From assembly GCA_902777835.1 (NCBI GenBank), contig CACYVC010000024.1, positions 1 through 64,000 of the forward strand: a stretch of DNA of 64,000 bases. The letters are read 5' to 3'. The notes under the pieces are model-generated. The model was not told the DNA's origin. It was given only the letters and a program-made list of their open reading frames with translations, and did not search any database. The position numbers were made by a program, and so were the translations under genes. This document shows, piece by piece, positions 35,657 to 44,315 of the stretch (positions are counted from its first letter, which is position 1; the number at the start of each line of letters is the position of its first letter). This stretch comes from an uncultured Bacteroidales bacterium (GTDB lineage Bacteria; Bacteroidota; Bacteroidia; Bacteroidales; Muribaculaceae).

Positions 35657-36306
35657 TAAAGGTTGACGGCGGCACCTTCATGATGGGAGCGCCCGATAGT
35701 GATACCGAGGCCGATGACATTGAGCGTCCAGCACACCAGGTGACGCTATCCGACTACTGGATTGGCGAGACCGAGGTCACCGAGGCGCTTTGGAAAGCCG
35801 TGATGGAAGTTGATGCTGTGCCATTCTCGCTTGGCGATAACTATCCCGTGAGAAGAATGAGTTGGAATCAATGCATGGAGTTTGCACAGAGACTTAGTCA
35901 GCTCACTGGCTTGAACTTCACTCTGCCCACCGAGGCGCAGTGGGAGTTTGCCGCCCGTGGAGGAAACTTTACTCACGGCTATCTCTATGCTGGCAGCGCA
36001 ACCCTTGATGACGTGGTCTGGTATGCCGGCAACAGCGATAACGTCTTGCACGAGGTGGCAACCAAGGCTCCAAATGAGCTGGGCATCTTTGATATGTGCG
36101 GTAATATCGCAGAGTGGTGCCTTGACGACGTTTATGACTACACATCTGAACCACAAGTCGACCCCACTCATCCAAATGTTACAAACAACAAGATGCTGCG
36201 AAGCAGCGCCTGGGATGATGTCGCCAAAGACTGTCGACTCACAGCCCGCTGGAAAACCGGCGGCTCAAGCGCTTGGATAGGCTTACGCCTCGCTATTCAG
36301 AACTGA
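35389..36306 (+). CDS. Dockerin/FGE-like protein, 3' part after the frameshift
   Basis: This frame continues the upstream protein: it opens with MAGNVDELCSDWYAEQ, the rest of FGE-like domain 3 (GGNWAYYSPDYCRISFRG), and then carries a full domain 4 (MIKVDGGTFMMGAPDSD, FTLPTEAQWEFAARGGN, LGIFDMCGNIAEWC, DCRLTARW, ending GLRLAIQN). There is no signal peptide or credible independent start, so it is not a separate gene. The intact gene would encode roughly 1015-1020 residues with four FGE-like domains. The break could be a natural inactivation, a recombination product of the near-identical repeats, or an assembly error. Confidence 0.7.
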   Translation: MAGNVDELCSDWYAEQYPAEAQVNPTGPATGDARISRGGNWAYYSPDYCRISFRGNRLEFEHTRATGLRLAEGPSAKKTISVNGVRFNMIKVDGGTFMMGAPDSDTEADDIERPAHQVTLSDYWIGETEVTEALWKAVMEVDAVPFSLGDNYPVRRMSWNQCMEFAQRLSQLTGLNFTLPTEAQWEFAARGGNFTHGYLYAGSATLDDVVWYAGNSDNVLHEVATKAPNELGIFDMCGNIAEWCLDDVYDYTSEPQVDPTHPNVTNNKMLRSSAWDDVAKDCRLTARWKTGGSSAWIGLRLAIQN

Positions 36307-36325
36307 AGTCTGTTACCTGAATAAC

Positions 36326-36370
36326 AATTGGCACCATGCCGTGGTAATCTAAACATGGTGCCAATTTTAT
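36326..36370. terminator. Bidirectional terminator between the FGE-like and C10 genes
   Basis: A 13-bp perfect stem (AATTGGCACCATG with CATGGTGCCAATT, loop 15 nt) is followed by TTTATT on the plus strand. It lies between two converging genes. Confidence 0.8.
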
Positions 36371-36382
36371 TGGACTAATCTA

Positions 36383-38728
36383 TTAGTTACCTAAAATGGT
36401 GTTGTAGATGGTGGTGATGTCGGCAGAGGTAATCGAACCGTCACCGTCCACATCGCTGTAATGTAGAAAACGGATGCTGTTGCCCAATAGTGAGTCGTAT
36501 ATTGCCGTTACGTCGGTAACTGTCACCGAACCATCCTGATTTACGTCGCACACGTCGTAGGGTGATTCCACTTTCCTTGTTGCAGTGCTGTTGATGCGCA
36601 CCAGCTCGCCGTTGTTATAGTAATAGAAAATGACGAAATAGGTCTCGTTGTAGTCAAGGTTGGTGAACGCAAACTCCACGTTTTGAGTGCTGTTAGAGGC
36701 GAGACTCAGAATTTGTGACTGTGCTGAACAGTAGTAACCACTGCTGCCGGCGTTGTTCTCTTTTTTGTAGATTTTGGCAACAATATAGTCGTTATAGGTG
36801 TTGGTATTGGTGTTTTTGGCTGCAATCATTGCGTTGAATGTTGTGCCTTCCACCGAAGATGTAGTGCTACCTGTGATAGAGGCCGCAGTAGCCGAACTGA
36901 TAATGACATTGTGAGTCTTGAGAGTCTTGGTGCCGTCTTTGTCGGAAGTGAATTCAAATGTAATTGTCCCTGCCTCCGATGGGGTGTAGCTCATCACCAC
37001 GTCGCCTGTCTCGCCTGGTGCAATGTCGGTATAGATGCCACTAACCTTATTGCCATTGACCCACATATAAATGCTGCTGTAGTCGGTAAGGCCCTGGTTT
37101 GTGACATTGAGCGTGAGTTGCAATGGGCTGCCAACTTTCTTTATAGGACCTGCAGTAACTGAGTTGATTGTCAATTTTTGCATTTCCTGCTCATCATATA
37201 CTTTCAAAATGACTTTGGTTGCTGTAATAGTTGCCTTGATGTGGTTAACACCCGACCCACGGCAAGGGTAGTAGGTGCTGCTGCCACTGAGTCGGCACAC
37301 TGGTTTGAGATAATAAGTGCCAGTGAGGTCTTTGCCAAAATTTATCGACTTAGTTATGGTGGTGTAATAACCTCCGCTCAGCGATCGTCCCGATGCCACA
37401 TTGTGAGTGCTCACTAGGTTCCCGTCGCTGTCATATAGTCCCCATCCTAGGTCATAGACATAGTTTTGAGAGGAGTAGTTCCAGTAGTAGGCAGTTAGCG
37501 ACACGCCAGTGAAGTTCTCCGAGCTGTTGCTTCGTGTGTAGCTTGTGGAGCCAGCTTCACAGGTGCGGTAAAGACCCACAATGTTTCCATCAGTGCTGGT
37601 GCTGGCGCCTTGGTCGGGCTGTAGCCCAGTCATGATTTGCACGTTGATGGTGTAACCCTCCTCACCGCTTGCAGCACCAGTGCCACCAGCGTTGTCATCG
37701 CTGAGTGCGTTGAGTGCGAAATATCCGTTCTGGTGACCACGCCATCCCCAGTTGATATGGTATAGGCCGTCGGTGTAGCCGTCGCACACGAAGGCGTGTC
37801 CGCCGCTACTCTTGTGAGCGCTGATGTAAACTGGTCGTCCGTTGGCAAGCTCGTTGTAAACAATGTTTTCCCACTCGGAAGCTGTATAGTCAGTTCGAGC
37901 AAGTTGTTGTGCGTCTTTGTCAAAACCGAAGTAATAGACAAAGGCATTGCGCTGGCTCGTTGCGCTCGATGATGATTTGCCAAACTTCATCTTAACCGAC
38001 TGCGCGCAGTAGCGCACCAATCGTGCTGTCTCTTGGGCGCTGGCACTAGTATTCTCAGCCTTGTCATACCAGTCGTTCATCAGACCATAGTTGAACGTGG
38101 TGGCAGGCAGTTCTTCCATGTAATTGTCGAGAGTGCTCGATGTGTATGCAGGTATAGTTTGGCATAGAGCATTTGACTTGTAGTAGTACAGAATCTGCGC
38201 CATGGCGATTGCCACACAGCCCGCAGGGCAGTAATTGGTGGTTCCAGAAGATGAAGTGTAGGTGGGGCACTGCTGGTTAAAGGGCAACCCCTGCGCCCAG
38301 TTGCAGCTAAGCAATGGAGCGACGCGACTTCTGTTATCCGATGTCAGGGTTTGGACGGGAGCCTCGTCACCCACCTTTGGCATGGCCGTGTCGAGGTGTG
38401 CCAGCTGCTCAGTATAGTCGTTGAGCCAGTCCTGCACGCACTCGGGCACATCTTCGTCATCGAAATATCCCTCGTCGCCGTAGGCAAGGATAGCGCGTGC
38501 ACGGTCATCGCCGGCAACTATCACCCATCCAGTCTGCTCTGGGTTGTTAAAGACGTAGTAGGCAGCTTTTGTTCCTTTGCCTTTCATGGCAGCAGGCCGC
38601 TGCGGCATGTCCATGTTGAAGAACCTGCCTGCGATAGCCCTCGCTTGTGATTCGGTTATCGTAGCTGCGTTCATGGCATTCAAGATTGCTACGGCTACAA
38701 TTAATATAGTCGTGATTTTCTTAATCAT
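36383..38728 (-). CDS. C10-family (streptopain-like) cysteine peptidase with dockerin, copy 3 of 3
   Basis: This 781-residue secreted protease has a signal peptide (1-21) and an inhibitory prodomain of the Spi type (ITESQARAIAGRFFNMD, then GWVIVAGDDRARAILAYGDE; ~24-112). The peptidase C10 domain has catalytic Cys171 in YCPAGCVAIAMAQI and His311 in GGHAFVCDGY, plus HINWGWRGHQNGYFALN. Beta-sandwich domains follow, including a CARDB-like part (VTNQGLTDYSSIYMWVNGN). The C-terminus is a complete dockerin (CDVNQDGSVTVTDVTAIYD and YSDVDGDGSITSADITTIYN). It is the most 3' of three tandem paralogues and the most diverged in its dockerin. Confidence 0.93.
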   Translation of the reverse strand: MIKKITTILIVAVAILNAMNAATITESQARAIAGRFFNMDMPQRPAAMKGKGTKAAYYVFNNPEQTGWVIVAGDDRARAILAYGDEGYFDDEDVPECVQDWLNDYTEQLAHLDTAMPKVGDEAPVQTLTSDNRSRVAPLLSCNWAQGLPFNQQCPTYTSSSGTTNYCPAGCVAIAMAQILYYYKSNALCQTIPAYTSSTLDNYMEELPATTFNYGLMNDWYDKAENTSASAQETARLVRYCAQSVKMKFGKSSSSATSQRNAFVYYFGFDKDAQQLARTDYTASEWENIVYNELANGRPVYISAHKSSGGHAFVCDGYTDGLYHINWGWRGHQNGYFALNALSDDNAGGTGAASGEEGYTINVQIMTGLQPDQGASTSTDGNIVGLYRTCEAGSTSYTRSNSSENFTGVSLTAYYWNYSSQNYVYDLGWGLYDSDGNLVSTHNVASGRSLSGGYYTTITKSINFGKDLTGTYYLKPVCRLSGSSTYYPCRGSGVNHIKATITATKVILKVYDEQEMQKLTINSVTAGPIKKVGSPLQLTLNVTNQGLTDYSSIYMWVNGNKVSGIYTDIAPGETGDVVMSYTPSEAGTITFEFTSDKDGTKTLKTHNVIISSATAASITGSTTSSVEGTTFNAMIAAKNTNTNTYNDYIVAKIYKKENNAGSSGYYCSAQSQILSLASNSTQNVEFAFTNLDYNETYFVIFYYYNNGELVRINSTATRKVESPYDVCDVNQDGSVTVTDVTAIYDSLLGNSIRFLHYSDVDGDGSITSADITTIYNTILGN

Positions 38729-38791
38729 ATTTGTTCTCTTTATCGTCTTTAAGTATTAAAGGTTTAAGGATCCAGTGTTCTACAATCTGTA

Positions 38792-41158
38792 TTAATTCCC
38801 ACCCAGCATGTGGTCATAGAGACTAGTGACGTCGGCCGCAGTGATTACGCCATCGCCGTTGACATCGCTATATGGGCGGTAGCGGTTTCCATTTGGATTT
38901 CCTAACAGCACATCATAGAGAGCAGTAATGTCGGCGGCTGTTATCACGCCGTCTTGGTTGATGTCGAGCACGTTGTAGGGCGAACTTATTATCTTGCTTG
39001 ATGTTGCTCCAATCCTTGTCAGCTCTTTATTGTTATAGTAGAAGAAGATAACGAAATAGGTCTCGTTATGTTCGAGATTGGGGAAGGCAAACGAGAGGTT
39101 CTGGGTGTTGTTATAACCTAGATACACAGTCTTAGATTGCGCACCACAGTAGTAGCCGGTATTGCCTGAATTTGGCTCTTTCTTGTAGATTTTAGCAACG
39201 ATGTAGTCGTTATAGGTGTTGCTGTTAGTGTTTTGAATTTTGATTGAGGCATTGAATGTGGTACCACTCACCGAACCTGTGATGTTGCTGCCACTGATGG
39301 TGGCTGCTGTAGCAGAGTTAATGGTCTCGGTATAGGTTTTGAGGATTATGTTGCCGTCTTCATCGGCGGTGAACTTAAATGTTTTAGAACCTGCCGTAGA
39401 AGGGGTGTAGGTCATCACCACTGTGCCGCTGGCGCCAGGTGCGATGTCGGTATATGTGCCACTAATTTTATCGTTGTTGACCCACATAAAGATGCTACTG
39501 TAGTCGGTGAGCCCTTGGTTGCTCACACCTAAATTTAGCAGCAATGGGCTTCCCACTTTCTTTACCGAGCCAGTGGTCACCGAGTTAATCTTAAGATTTT
39601 GTACCGACTGCTCATCGAAGACTTGCAGCGTGAGATTTGTGGCTGTGATAGTGGCCTTTATGTAGTTGGCACCTGCGCCACGGCATGGATAATAGGTGCT
39701 ACTGCCCGAAACACGGCAGATGGGTTTTAGGTAGTAGGTTCCCGAAGTGATGTTTTTACCCACATTGATGGAACCCATAGGATAAGTGTAGTAGTGAGCA
39801 GATAGCAATTTATTATACATGATAGTGTGGGTGCTCACGAGGTTGCCGTTGCTGTCGTAGAGTCCCCAAGCCAGGTCGTAGGTGTAGTCTTGGTCGCTAT
39901 AGTTCCAGTAGTAGGCAAGAACCGCCACATTAGTGAAGTTAGAACTGCTCGATGAACGGCTATAGCTGGTGGCGCTTGCTTCGCAAGCCTTATACAGTCC
40001 CACTGTGTTGCCGTCAGTGCTGGAATTGATTCCCAAGTCGGGTTGCAGACCGGTCATTATTTGCACGTTGAGGGTGTAACCCTCATCGCCAGCTGCTGCA
40101 CCGGTGCCTCCTGAGTTGTCGTCGTTGAGAGCGTTAAGAGCGAAATAACCATTTTGATGTCCTCTCCATCCCCAGTTGATATGGAAAAGACCATTGTCAT
40201 ATCCATCACAAATGAAGGCATGTCCACCGCTAGTCTTGCGGGCGCTGATATAAACAGGCCGACCGCTGATGAGTTCGGAATAGACGATGTTTTCCCATTC
40301 GGCTGCAGTATAGTCGGTGCGTGCGAGTTGTCGGGCGTTTTTGTCGAATCCGAAGTAATAGACAAAGGCATTGCGTTGACTTGTGGCGCTCGATGTGTTC
40401 TTGCCATAGTCCATCTTTACCGACTGACCACAGTATTTCATCAGACGTGCTGTCTCCTTGGCGCCTGCGTTGGTGTTTTTGGCATTGTCATACCATGGGT
40501 TCATGATGTTGTAGTTGAATGTGGTGGCAGAAAGCGATGGGCGTTCAAAAGTCATCTCGTCTTTCTCGGAAGTGTAGGCAGGAATGGCTATGCTGCCATA
40601 GCTTGAGCGGTAATAGTAGAGGATTTGTGCCATGGCAGTGGCTACGCATCCGGTTGGACAATATTGCGTTTCTCCCGACGTGTTGGAGTAGGTTGGGCAC
40701 TGCTGGTTAAAGGGCAGACCCTGCGCCCAGTTGCTTATGAGCATAGGGGCGATGCGTGCCCTGCCGCCAGCCGCAAAGCTGCTAATGGGAGCCTCACAGC
40801 TTGCTTGCGGTGTGGCCGTGTCGAGGTGCGCCATTTGCTCGGCGTAGTCGTTAAGCCAGTCCTGTACGCACTCGGGAACATCCTGGGCATCGAAGTAGTC
40901 CTCGTCGCCGTAGGCAAGGATTGTGCGTGCACGGTCGTCGCCGGCAACTATCACCCACCCAGTTTGCTCAGGGTTGTTAAACACGTAGTAGGCAGCCTTT
41001 GCTCCACGGCCTTTCATGGTGGCGGGTTGTTGCGGCATGTCCACGTTGAAGAACCTGCCCGCAACAGCCCTCGCCTGTGATTCGGTTATCGTAGCCGCAT
41101 TTATGGTACTTAAGGTTGCTATGGCTACAATTAAAACAGTCGTGATTTTCTTAATCAT
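38792..41158 (-). CDS. C10-family cysteine peptidase with dockerin, copy 2 of 3
   Basis: This 788-residue protein has the same plan: signal peptide (1-21), Spi prodomain (TITESQARAVAGRFFNVD), C10 peptidase with Cys171 in YCPTGCVATAMAQI and His313 in GGHAFICDGY, Ig/CARDB-like domains and a C-terminal dockerin (LDINQDGVITAADITALYD and YSDVNGDGVITAADVTSLYD). It is closest to the downstream copy in the N-terminal 380 residues. In the dockerin and the LLGNPNGNRYRPYSDVNGDG linker it is closest to the upstream copy, which suggests gene conversion between copies. The 63-nt spacers around it also resemble each other. Confidence 0.93.
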   Translation of the reverse strand: MIKKITTVLIVAIATLSTINAATITESQARAVAGRFFNVDMPQQPATMKGRGAKAAYYVFNNPEQTGWVIVAGDDRARTILAYGDEDYFDAQDVPECVQDWLNDYAEQMAHLDTATPQASCEAPISSFAAGGRARIAPMLISNWAQGLPFNQQCPTYSNTSGETQYCPTGCVATAMAQILYYYRSSYGSIAIPAYTSEKDEMTFERPSLSATTFNYNIMNPWYDNAKNTNAGAKETARLMKYCGQSVKMDYGKNTSSATSQRNAFVYYFGFDKNARQLARTDYTAAEWENIVYSELISGRPVYISARKTSGGHAFICDGYDNGLFHINWGWRGHQNGYFALNALNDDNSGGTGAAAGDEGYTLNVQIMTGLQPDLGINSSTDGNTVGLYKACEASATSYSRSSSSSNFTNVAVLAYYWNYSDQDYTYDLAWGLYDSNGNLVSTHTIMYNKLLSAHYYTYPMGSINVGKNITSGTYYLKPICRVSGSSTYYPCRGAGANYIKATITATNLTLQVFDEQSVQNLKINSVTTGSVKKVGSPLLLNLGVSNQGLTDYSSIFMWVNNDKISGTYTDIAPGASGTVVMTYTPSTAGSKTFKFTADEDGNIILKTYTETINSATAATISGSNITGSVSGTTFNASIKIQNTNSNTYNDYIVAKIYKKEPNSGNTGYYCGAQSKTVYLGYNNTQNLSFAFPNLEHNETYFVIFFYYNNKELTRIGATSSKIISSPYNVLDINQDGVITAADITALYDVLLGNPNGNRYRPYSDVNGDGVITAADVTSLYDHMLGGN

Positions 41159-41222
41159 ATTTATTATTTTTATTGTGTTCTATATGCTTAAGTATTAAAG
41201 GTTTAGTGCTATGTGTTCTGCA

Positions 41223-43562
41223 TTAATTTCCACCCAGCATGTGGCCATAAAGTTTTGTGATGTCGGCTGCAGTGGTTACGCCATCGCCGTTTACATCGCT
41301 ATATGGGCGGTAGCGGTTTCCATTTGGATTTCCTAACAACACATCATAGATGGCAGTAATGTCGGCGGCTGTTACTACGCCATCTTGGTTCACGTCGCAC
41401 TTGTCGAATGGCGACACCGTGTTTAGATCGGGGGTGGCCTTGATTCTCACTCGCGAAGCATTACTGTAGTAGAAGTAGATTACGAAGTAAGTGTTAGGGA
41501 ACTCGAGATTCTCAAACGTGAAGTTGACAGTGGTTGAAGCACCGCTGGCAAGATTCACGGCCTGTGACTTGGCGCCACACAGGTAGCCAGTGGTGCCAGA
41601 GTTTGGTTCCTTCTTATAGAGGCGAGCAAGGATGTAGTCGTGGTAGGTTTCGCTATTATTGTTGGTCACGGTTGCCGAAGTGTTGATCGTGGTTCCGGTT
41701 ACCGAACCCTCGACGGTGCCCGAGATGTTGGCCTGGGTTGTCTGCTCTATGTTGATTTGGGTAGTGTAAAGCACTATCTCACCATCACTGTCTTTAGTGA
41801 ACTTGAATGTTCTGGTTCCCGATGTCGGAGAAATGTAATTAAACACCACGTCGCCAGTCTCGTTGGGAGCGATGTCGGTAGTAGTAGCGCTTGTGCCGTC
41901 GTCATCAACCCACATGTAGATGTAGCTGTAGTCGGTATAGCCTTCGTTTGTCACGTTGAGGGTGATGGTCATGGGACTGCCCGCCCTTGTTATGGGGCTG
42001 GTGCTTAGGGAGTTCACCTTTAGCTTCTCAAGAACATCTCGTGTGATCGAGGCCAAGGTCATGGTGTTGCCTGTAATTGTTGCTTCAATGTAGTTCATGT
42101 TAGCACCATTGCACAGGTGGAAAACCTCGGAGCCCGACAAGCGGCACGCGGGGTACAGATAATACTTGCCATCGGCTAAGCCCTTGCCAAACGAAAGCGA
42201 TGCATCGGGATAGTAGTAGTGCCTTGGCAGCATTACTTTGTTAGAAACTACTAACAGATACTCAATGAAATTGCCCTGACTGTCGAAGAGACCATATCCC
42301 AGGTCGAGGGTCAGCACCTGTGTGGTGTAGTTGTCGTAATAGGAGAGTGGGTTCACGTCGGTGAAGTCTTCATTGTTATTGTTGCGAGTGAAGGTGGTAG
42401 TGGGAACAGAGCAAGCCTGGTTCAACCCCACCACAAAACCATTGTTGCTGCTGTCGCTGTTGCCCATGCTTGGCTGCAGGCCTATCATTGCCTTCACTTC
42501 CAGGGTGTAGCCTTCGGTTCCCGATGCGGCGCCTGTGCCTCCCGAGTTGCCGTCGCTCATGGCGTTGAGTGCAAAATATCCATTCTGATGCCCGCGCCAT
42601 CCCCAGTTGATGTGATACAGGCCATTGTCGTATCCGTCGCAGATGAAGGCATGGCCGCCAGTGAACTTTCTTGCTGTGAGATATACTGGGCGTCCATTGC
42701 GCAGCTCGGTGTAAATCATGTTTTCCCAATCGCTGGCACTATAGTCTTCTCGTGACTCGTATCTTGCATTTTGGTCGTAGCCAAAGTATTCAGTGAAAGC
42801 TATGGCTTGGCTAAAGGCGCTTGACACGCCGTCTTTATAGTCCATCTGCACCGACTGCCCACAGTATTTTATCAGCCGGGCAACTTCATTAGCACCTGCA
42901 CTTGCATTGGCTTCGTTGTCATACCAGCCATTGATGATATTATAGTTGAAGGTGGTGGATGGTAGTTCGGCAAATTCAATCTTATTGGTCCTGGTTGTGT
43001 AGGCAGGGATAGCTTTGGTGGGTGTGCTCGACTTATAGTAGTAAAGGATTTGTGCCATAGCGGTTGCTACACAGCCGGTAACGCACAGTTTGCCGCCCAA
43101 AGATGGGCACTCTTGATTGAAAGGCAGTCCCTGAGCCCAGTTGCTGGTGAGCATGGGCGCTATTCGGCTCTTATTGCTGGCTGCAAAACTTGACATTGAT
43201 TCTGCTTCACCGCTTGTGGCGTTGTCTATGTTGGCGATTTGCTCAGCATAGTCGTTGAGCCAGTCCTGAACGCACTCAGGAATGTCCTGGGCATCAAAGT
43301 AGTACTCGTCGCCGTAGGCAAGGATTGTGCGTGCACGGTCATCGCCTGCAACTATCACCCAGCCAGTTTGCTCGGGGTTGTTAAACACGTAGTATGCCGC
43401 CTTTGCTCCGCGGCCTTTCAAGGTGGCGGGCTGTTGCGGCATGTTCACATTAAAAAACTGGCCTGCAATGGCACGAGCTTGATTCTCACTGATTTGTTTT
43501 GCCTCTACCGAAGACAAAACTGCTGTAGCTGCTAAAAGCAATAGGATTAGCCTTGTTCGCAT
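41223..43562 (-). CDS. C10-family cysteine peptidase with dockerin, copy 1 of 3
   Basis: This 779-residue protein is the first gene of the tandem set. It has a different signal peptide (MRTRLILLLLAATAVLSSVEA), then the shared prodomain (QISENQARAIAGQFFNVN), a C10 domain with Cys164 in LCVTGCVATAMAQI and His304 in GGHAFICDGY, and the tandem Ig-like domains. The C-terminal dockerin is CDVNQDGVVTAADITAIYD and YSDVNGDGVTTAADITKLYG. Secreted C10 proteases of this kind (SpeB, interpain) degrade host or dietary protein. The dockerin could tether it to a cohesin-bearing scaffold or the cell surface, but no cohesin is in the window. Confidence 0.93.
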   Translation of the reverse strand: MRTRLILLLLAATAVLSSVEAKQISENQARAIAGQFFNVNMPQQPATLKGRGAKAAYYVFNNPEQTGWVIVAGDDRARTILAYGDEYYFDAQDIPECVQDWLNDYAEQIANIDNATSGEAESMSSFAASNKSRIAPMLTSNWAQGLPFNQECPSLGGKLCVTGCVATAMAQILYYYKSSTPTKAIPAYTTRTNKIEFAELPSTTFNYNIINGWYDNEANASAGANEVARLIKYCGQSVQMDYKDGVSSAFSQAIAFTEYFGYDQNARYESREDYSASDWENMIYTELRNGRPVYLTARKFTGGHAFICDGYDNGLYHINWGWRGHQNGYFALNAMSDGNSGGTGAASGTEGYTLEVKAMIGLQPSMGNSDSSNNGFVVGLNQACSVPTTTFTRNNNNEDFTDVNPLSYYDNYTTQVLTLDLGYGLFDSQGNFIEYLLVVSNKVMLPRHYYYPDASLSFGKGLADGKYYLYPACRLSGSEVFHLCNGANMNYIEATITGNTMTLASITRDVLEKLKVNSLSTSPITRAGSPMTITLNVTNEGYTDYSYIYMWVDDDGTSATTTDIAPNETGDVVFNYISPTSGTRTFKFTKDSDGEIVLYTTQINIEQTTQANISGTVEGSVTGTTINTSATVTNNNSETYHDYILARLYKKEPNSGTTGYLCGAKSQAVNLASGASTTVNFTFENLEFPNTYFVIYFYYSNASRVRIKATPDLNTVSPFDKCDVNQDGVVTAADITAIYDVLLGNPNGNRYRPYSDVNGDGVTTAADITKLYGHMLGGN

Positions 43563-43648
43563 GAGTTTAATATAAGTATTTTGGGGTTTAGAAGATATCT
43601 GAATACTTTGAAATAGAATTATGAGTAATTGTCGTCCGTTCAGTCTAT

Positions 43649-44200
43649 TTATTTTGCAATGTTCGCACGGTTCAGTGTATTTACATATTGGATAGGCAGT
43701 TCAGTCCTAATGGAGTCGGCGATAAATCGTGTGTCACCGCGCCAGGGCAGCGAGCTTTTATACTCCCTAAAGAATAGATGCACTGGTATGTTAGTCTGCT
43801 TCAACTCATTTAGGGTCTTAGCGATGGAGTCGTTGGTAACAGAGAATTTAAATTCCTTCTTTACGATGCCGTTAGGATTTTGTGCGTCAATCTCGTTGAA
43901 AGTGCACTCGTAGGTCTTGAACACAGTGCCTCGCAGCACTACATCCACCACTTGCCCCTTAGTAGTGCGCAGCTCAGGGTTATAATACTGGCAACGCATA
44001 AAGAAGAAAAGGAAAAACAGGAATACCAGCGTGCCAACGATGAGCAAGATGCGTTTCTTGTTAGAGCGCCGCTCTATAGTGGTCTCGTTGAGTTCGCGTT
44101 CCTCGCGCTCCTCTTCAGTCTCTACATAAGGTTCATTAGATTTCCTAGAAGGGGCATTACCCTCAAAATAATCGTCGAAGTTGTCGTTGATGAGTTTCAT
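43649..44200 (-). CDS. Single-span membrane protein of unknown function
   Basis: This 183-residue protein starts at the ATG at 44198-44200 (MKLINDNFDDYFEGN); an upstream in-frame start lies inside CTAGA repeats and reads as repeat-derived serine/arginine. An acidic cytoplasmic part (residues 1-45, EERE-rich) is followed by a membrane helix at ~49-67 (RILLIVGTLVFLFFLFFFM). An extracytoplasmic domain (LRTTKGQVVDVVLRGTVFKT, later VHLFFREYKSSLPWRGDTRF) makes up the rest. I do not recognise the family. It sits between the flippase-like gene and the three C10 peptidases on one strand. Confidence 0.7.
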   Translation of the reverse strand: MKLINDNFDDYFEGNAPSRKSNEPYVETEEEREERELNETTIERRSNKKRILLIVGTLVFLFFLFFFMRCQYYNPELRTTKGQVVDVVLRGTVFKTYECTFNEIDAQNPNGIVKKEFKFSVTNDSIAKTLNELKQTNIPVHLFFREYKSSLPWRGDTRFIADSIRTELPIQYVNTLNRANIAK

Positions 44201-44315
44201 ATATGGTTTAAAGTTTATTGTTCTAGATAGACTAGATGTCCTAGAAATGCTAGATTGTCTAGCTGATGAGGCAAGCCTCATCCTTACTTAACACTTACTA
44301 CTTAACACTTAACAC
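44201..44315 (-). repeat. Composite intergenic repeat with palindrome and CTAGA words
   Basis: Read on the minus strand, the order is TAAGTGTTAAGTGTTAAG (starting in the stop codon of the flippase gene at 44316-44318), then the palindrome GATGAGGC-TT-GCCTCATC (44265-44282), then CTAGA words (44223-44263), then the ATG of the next gene. This is the same order as at 58810-58915 on the plus strand. Confidence 0.75.
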
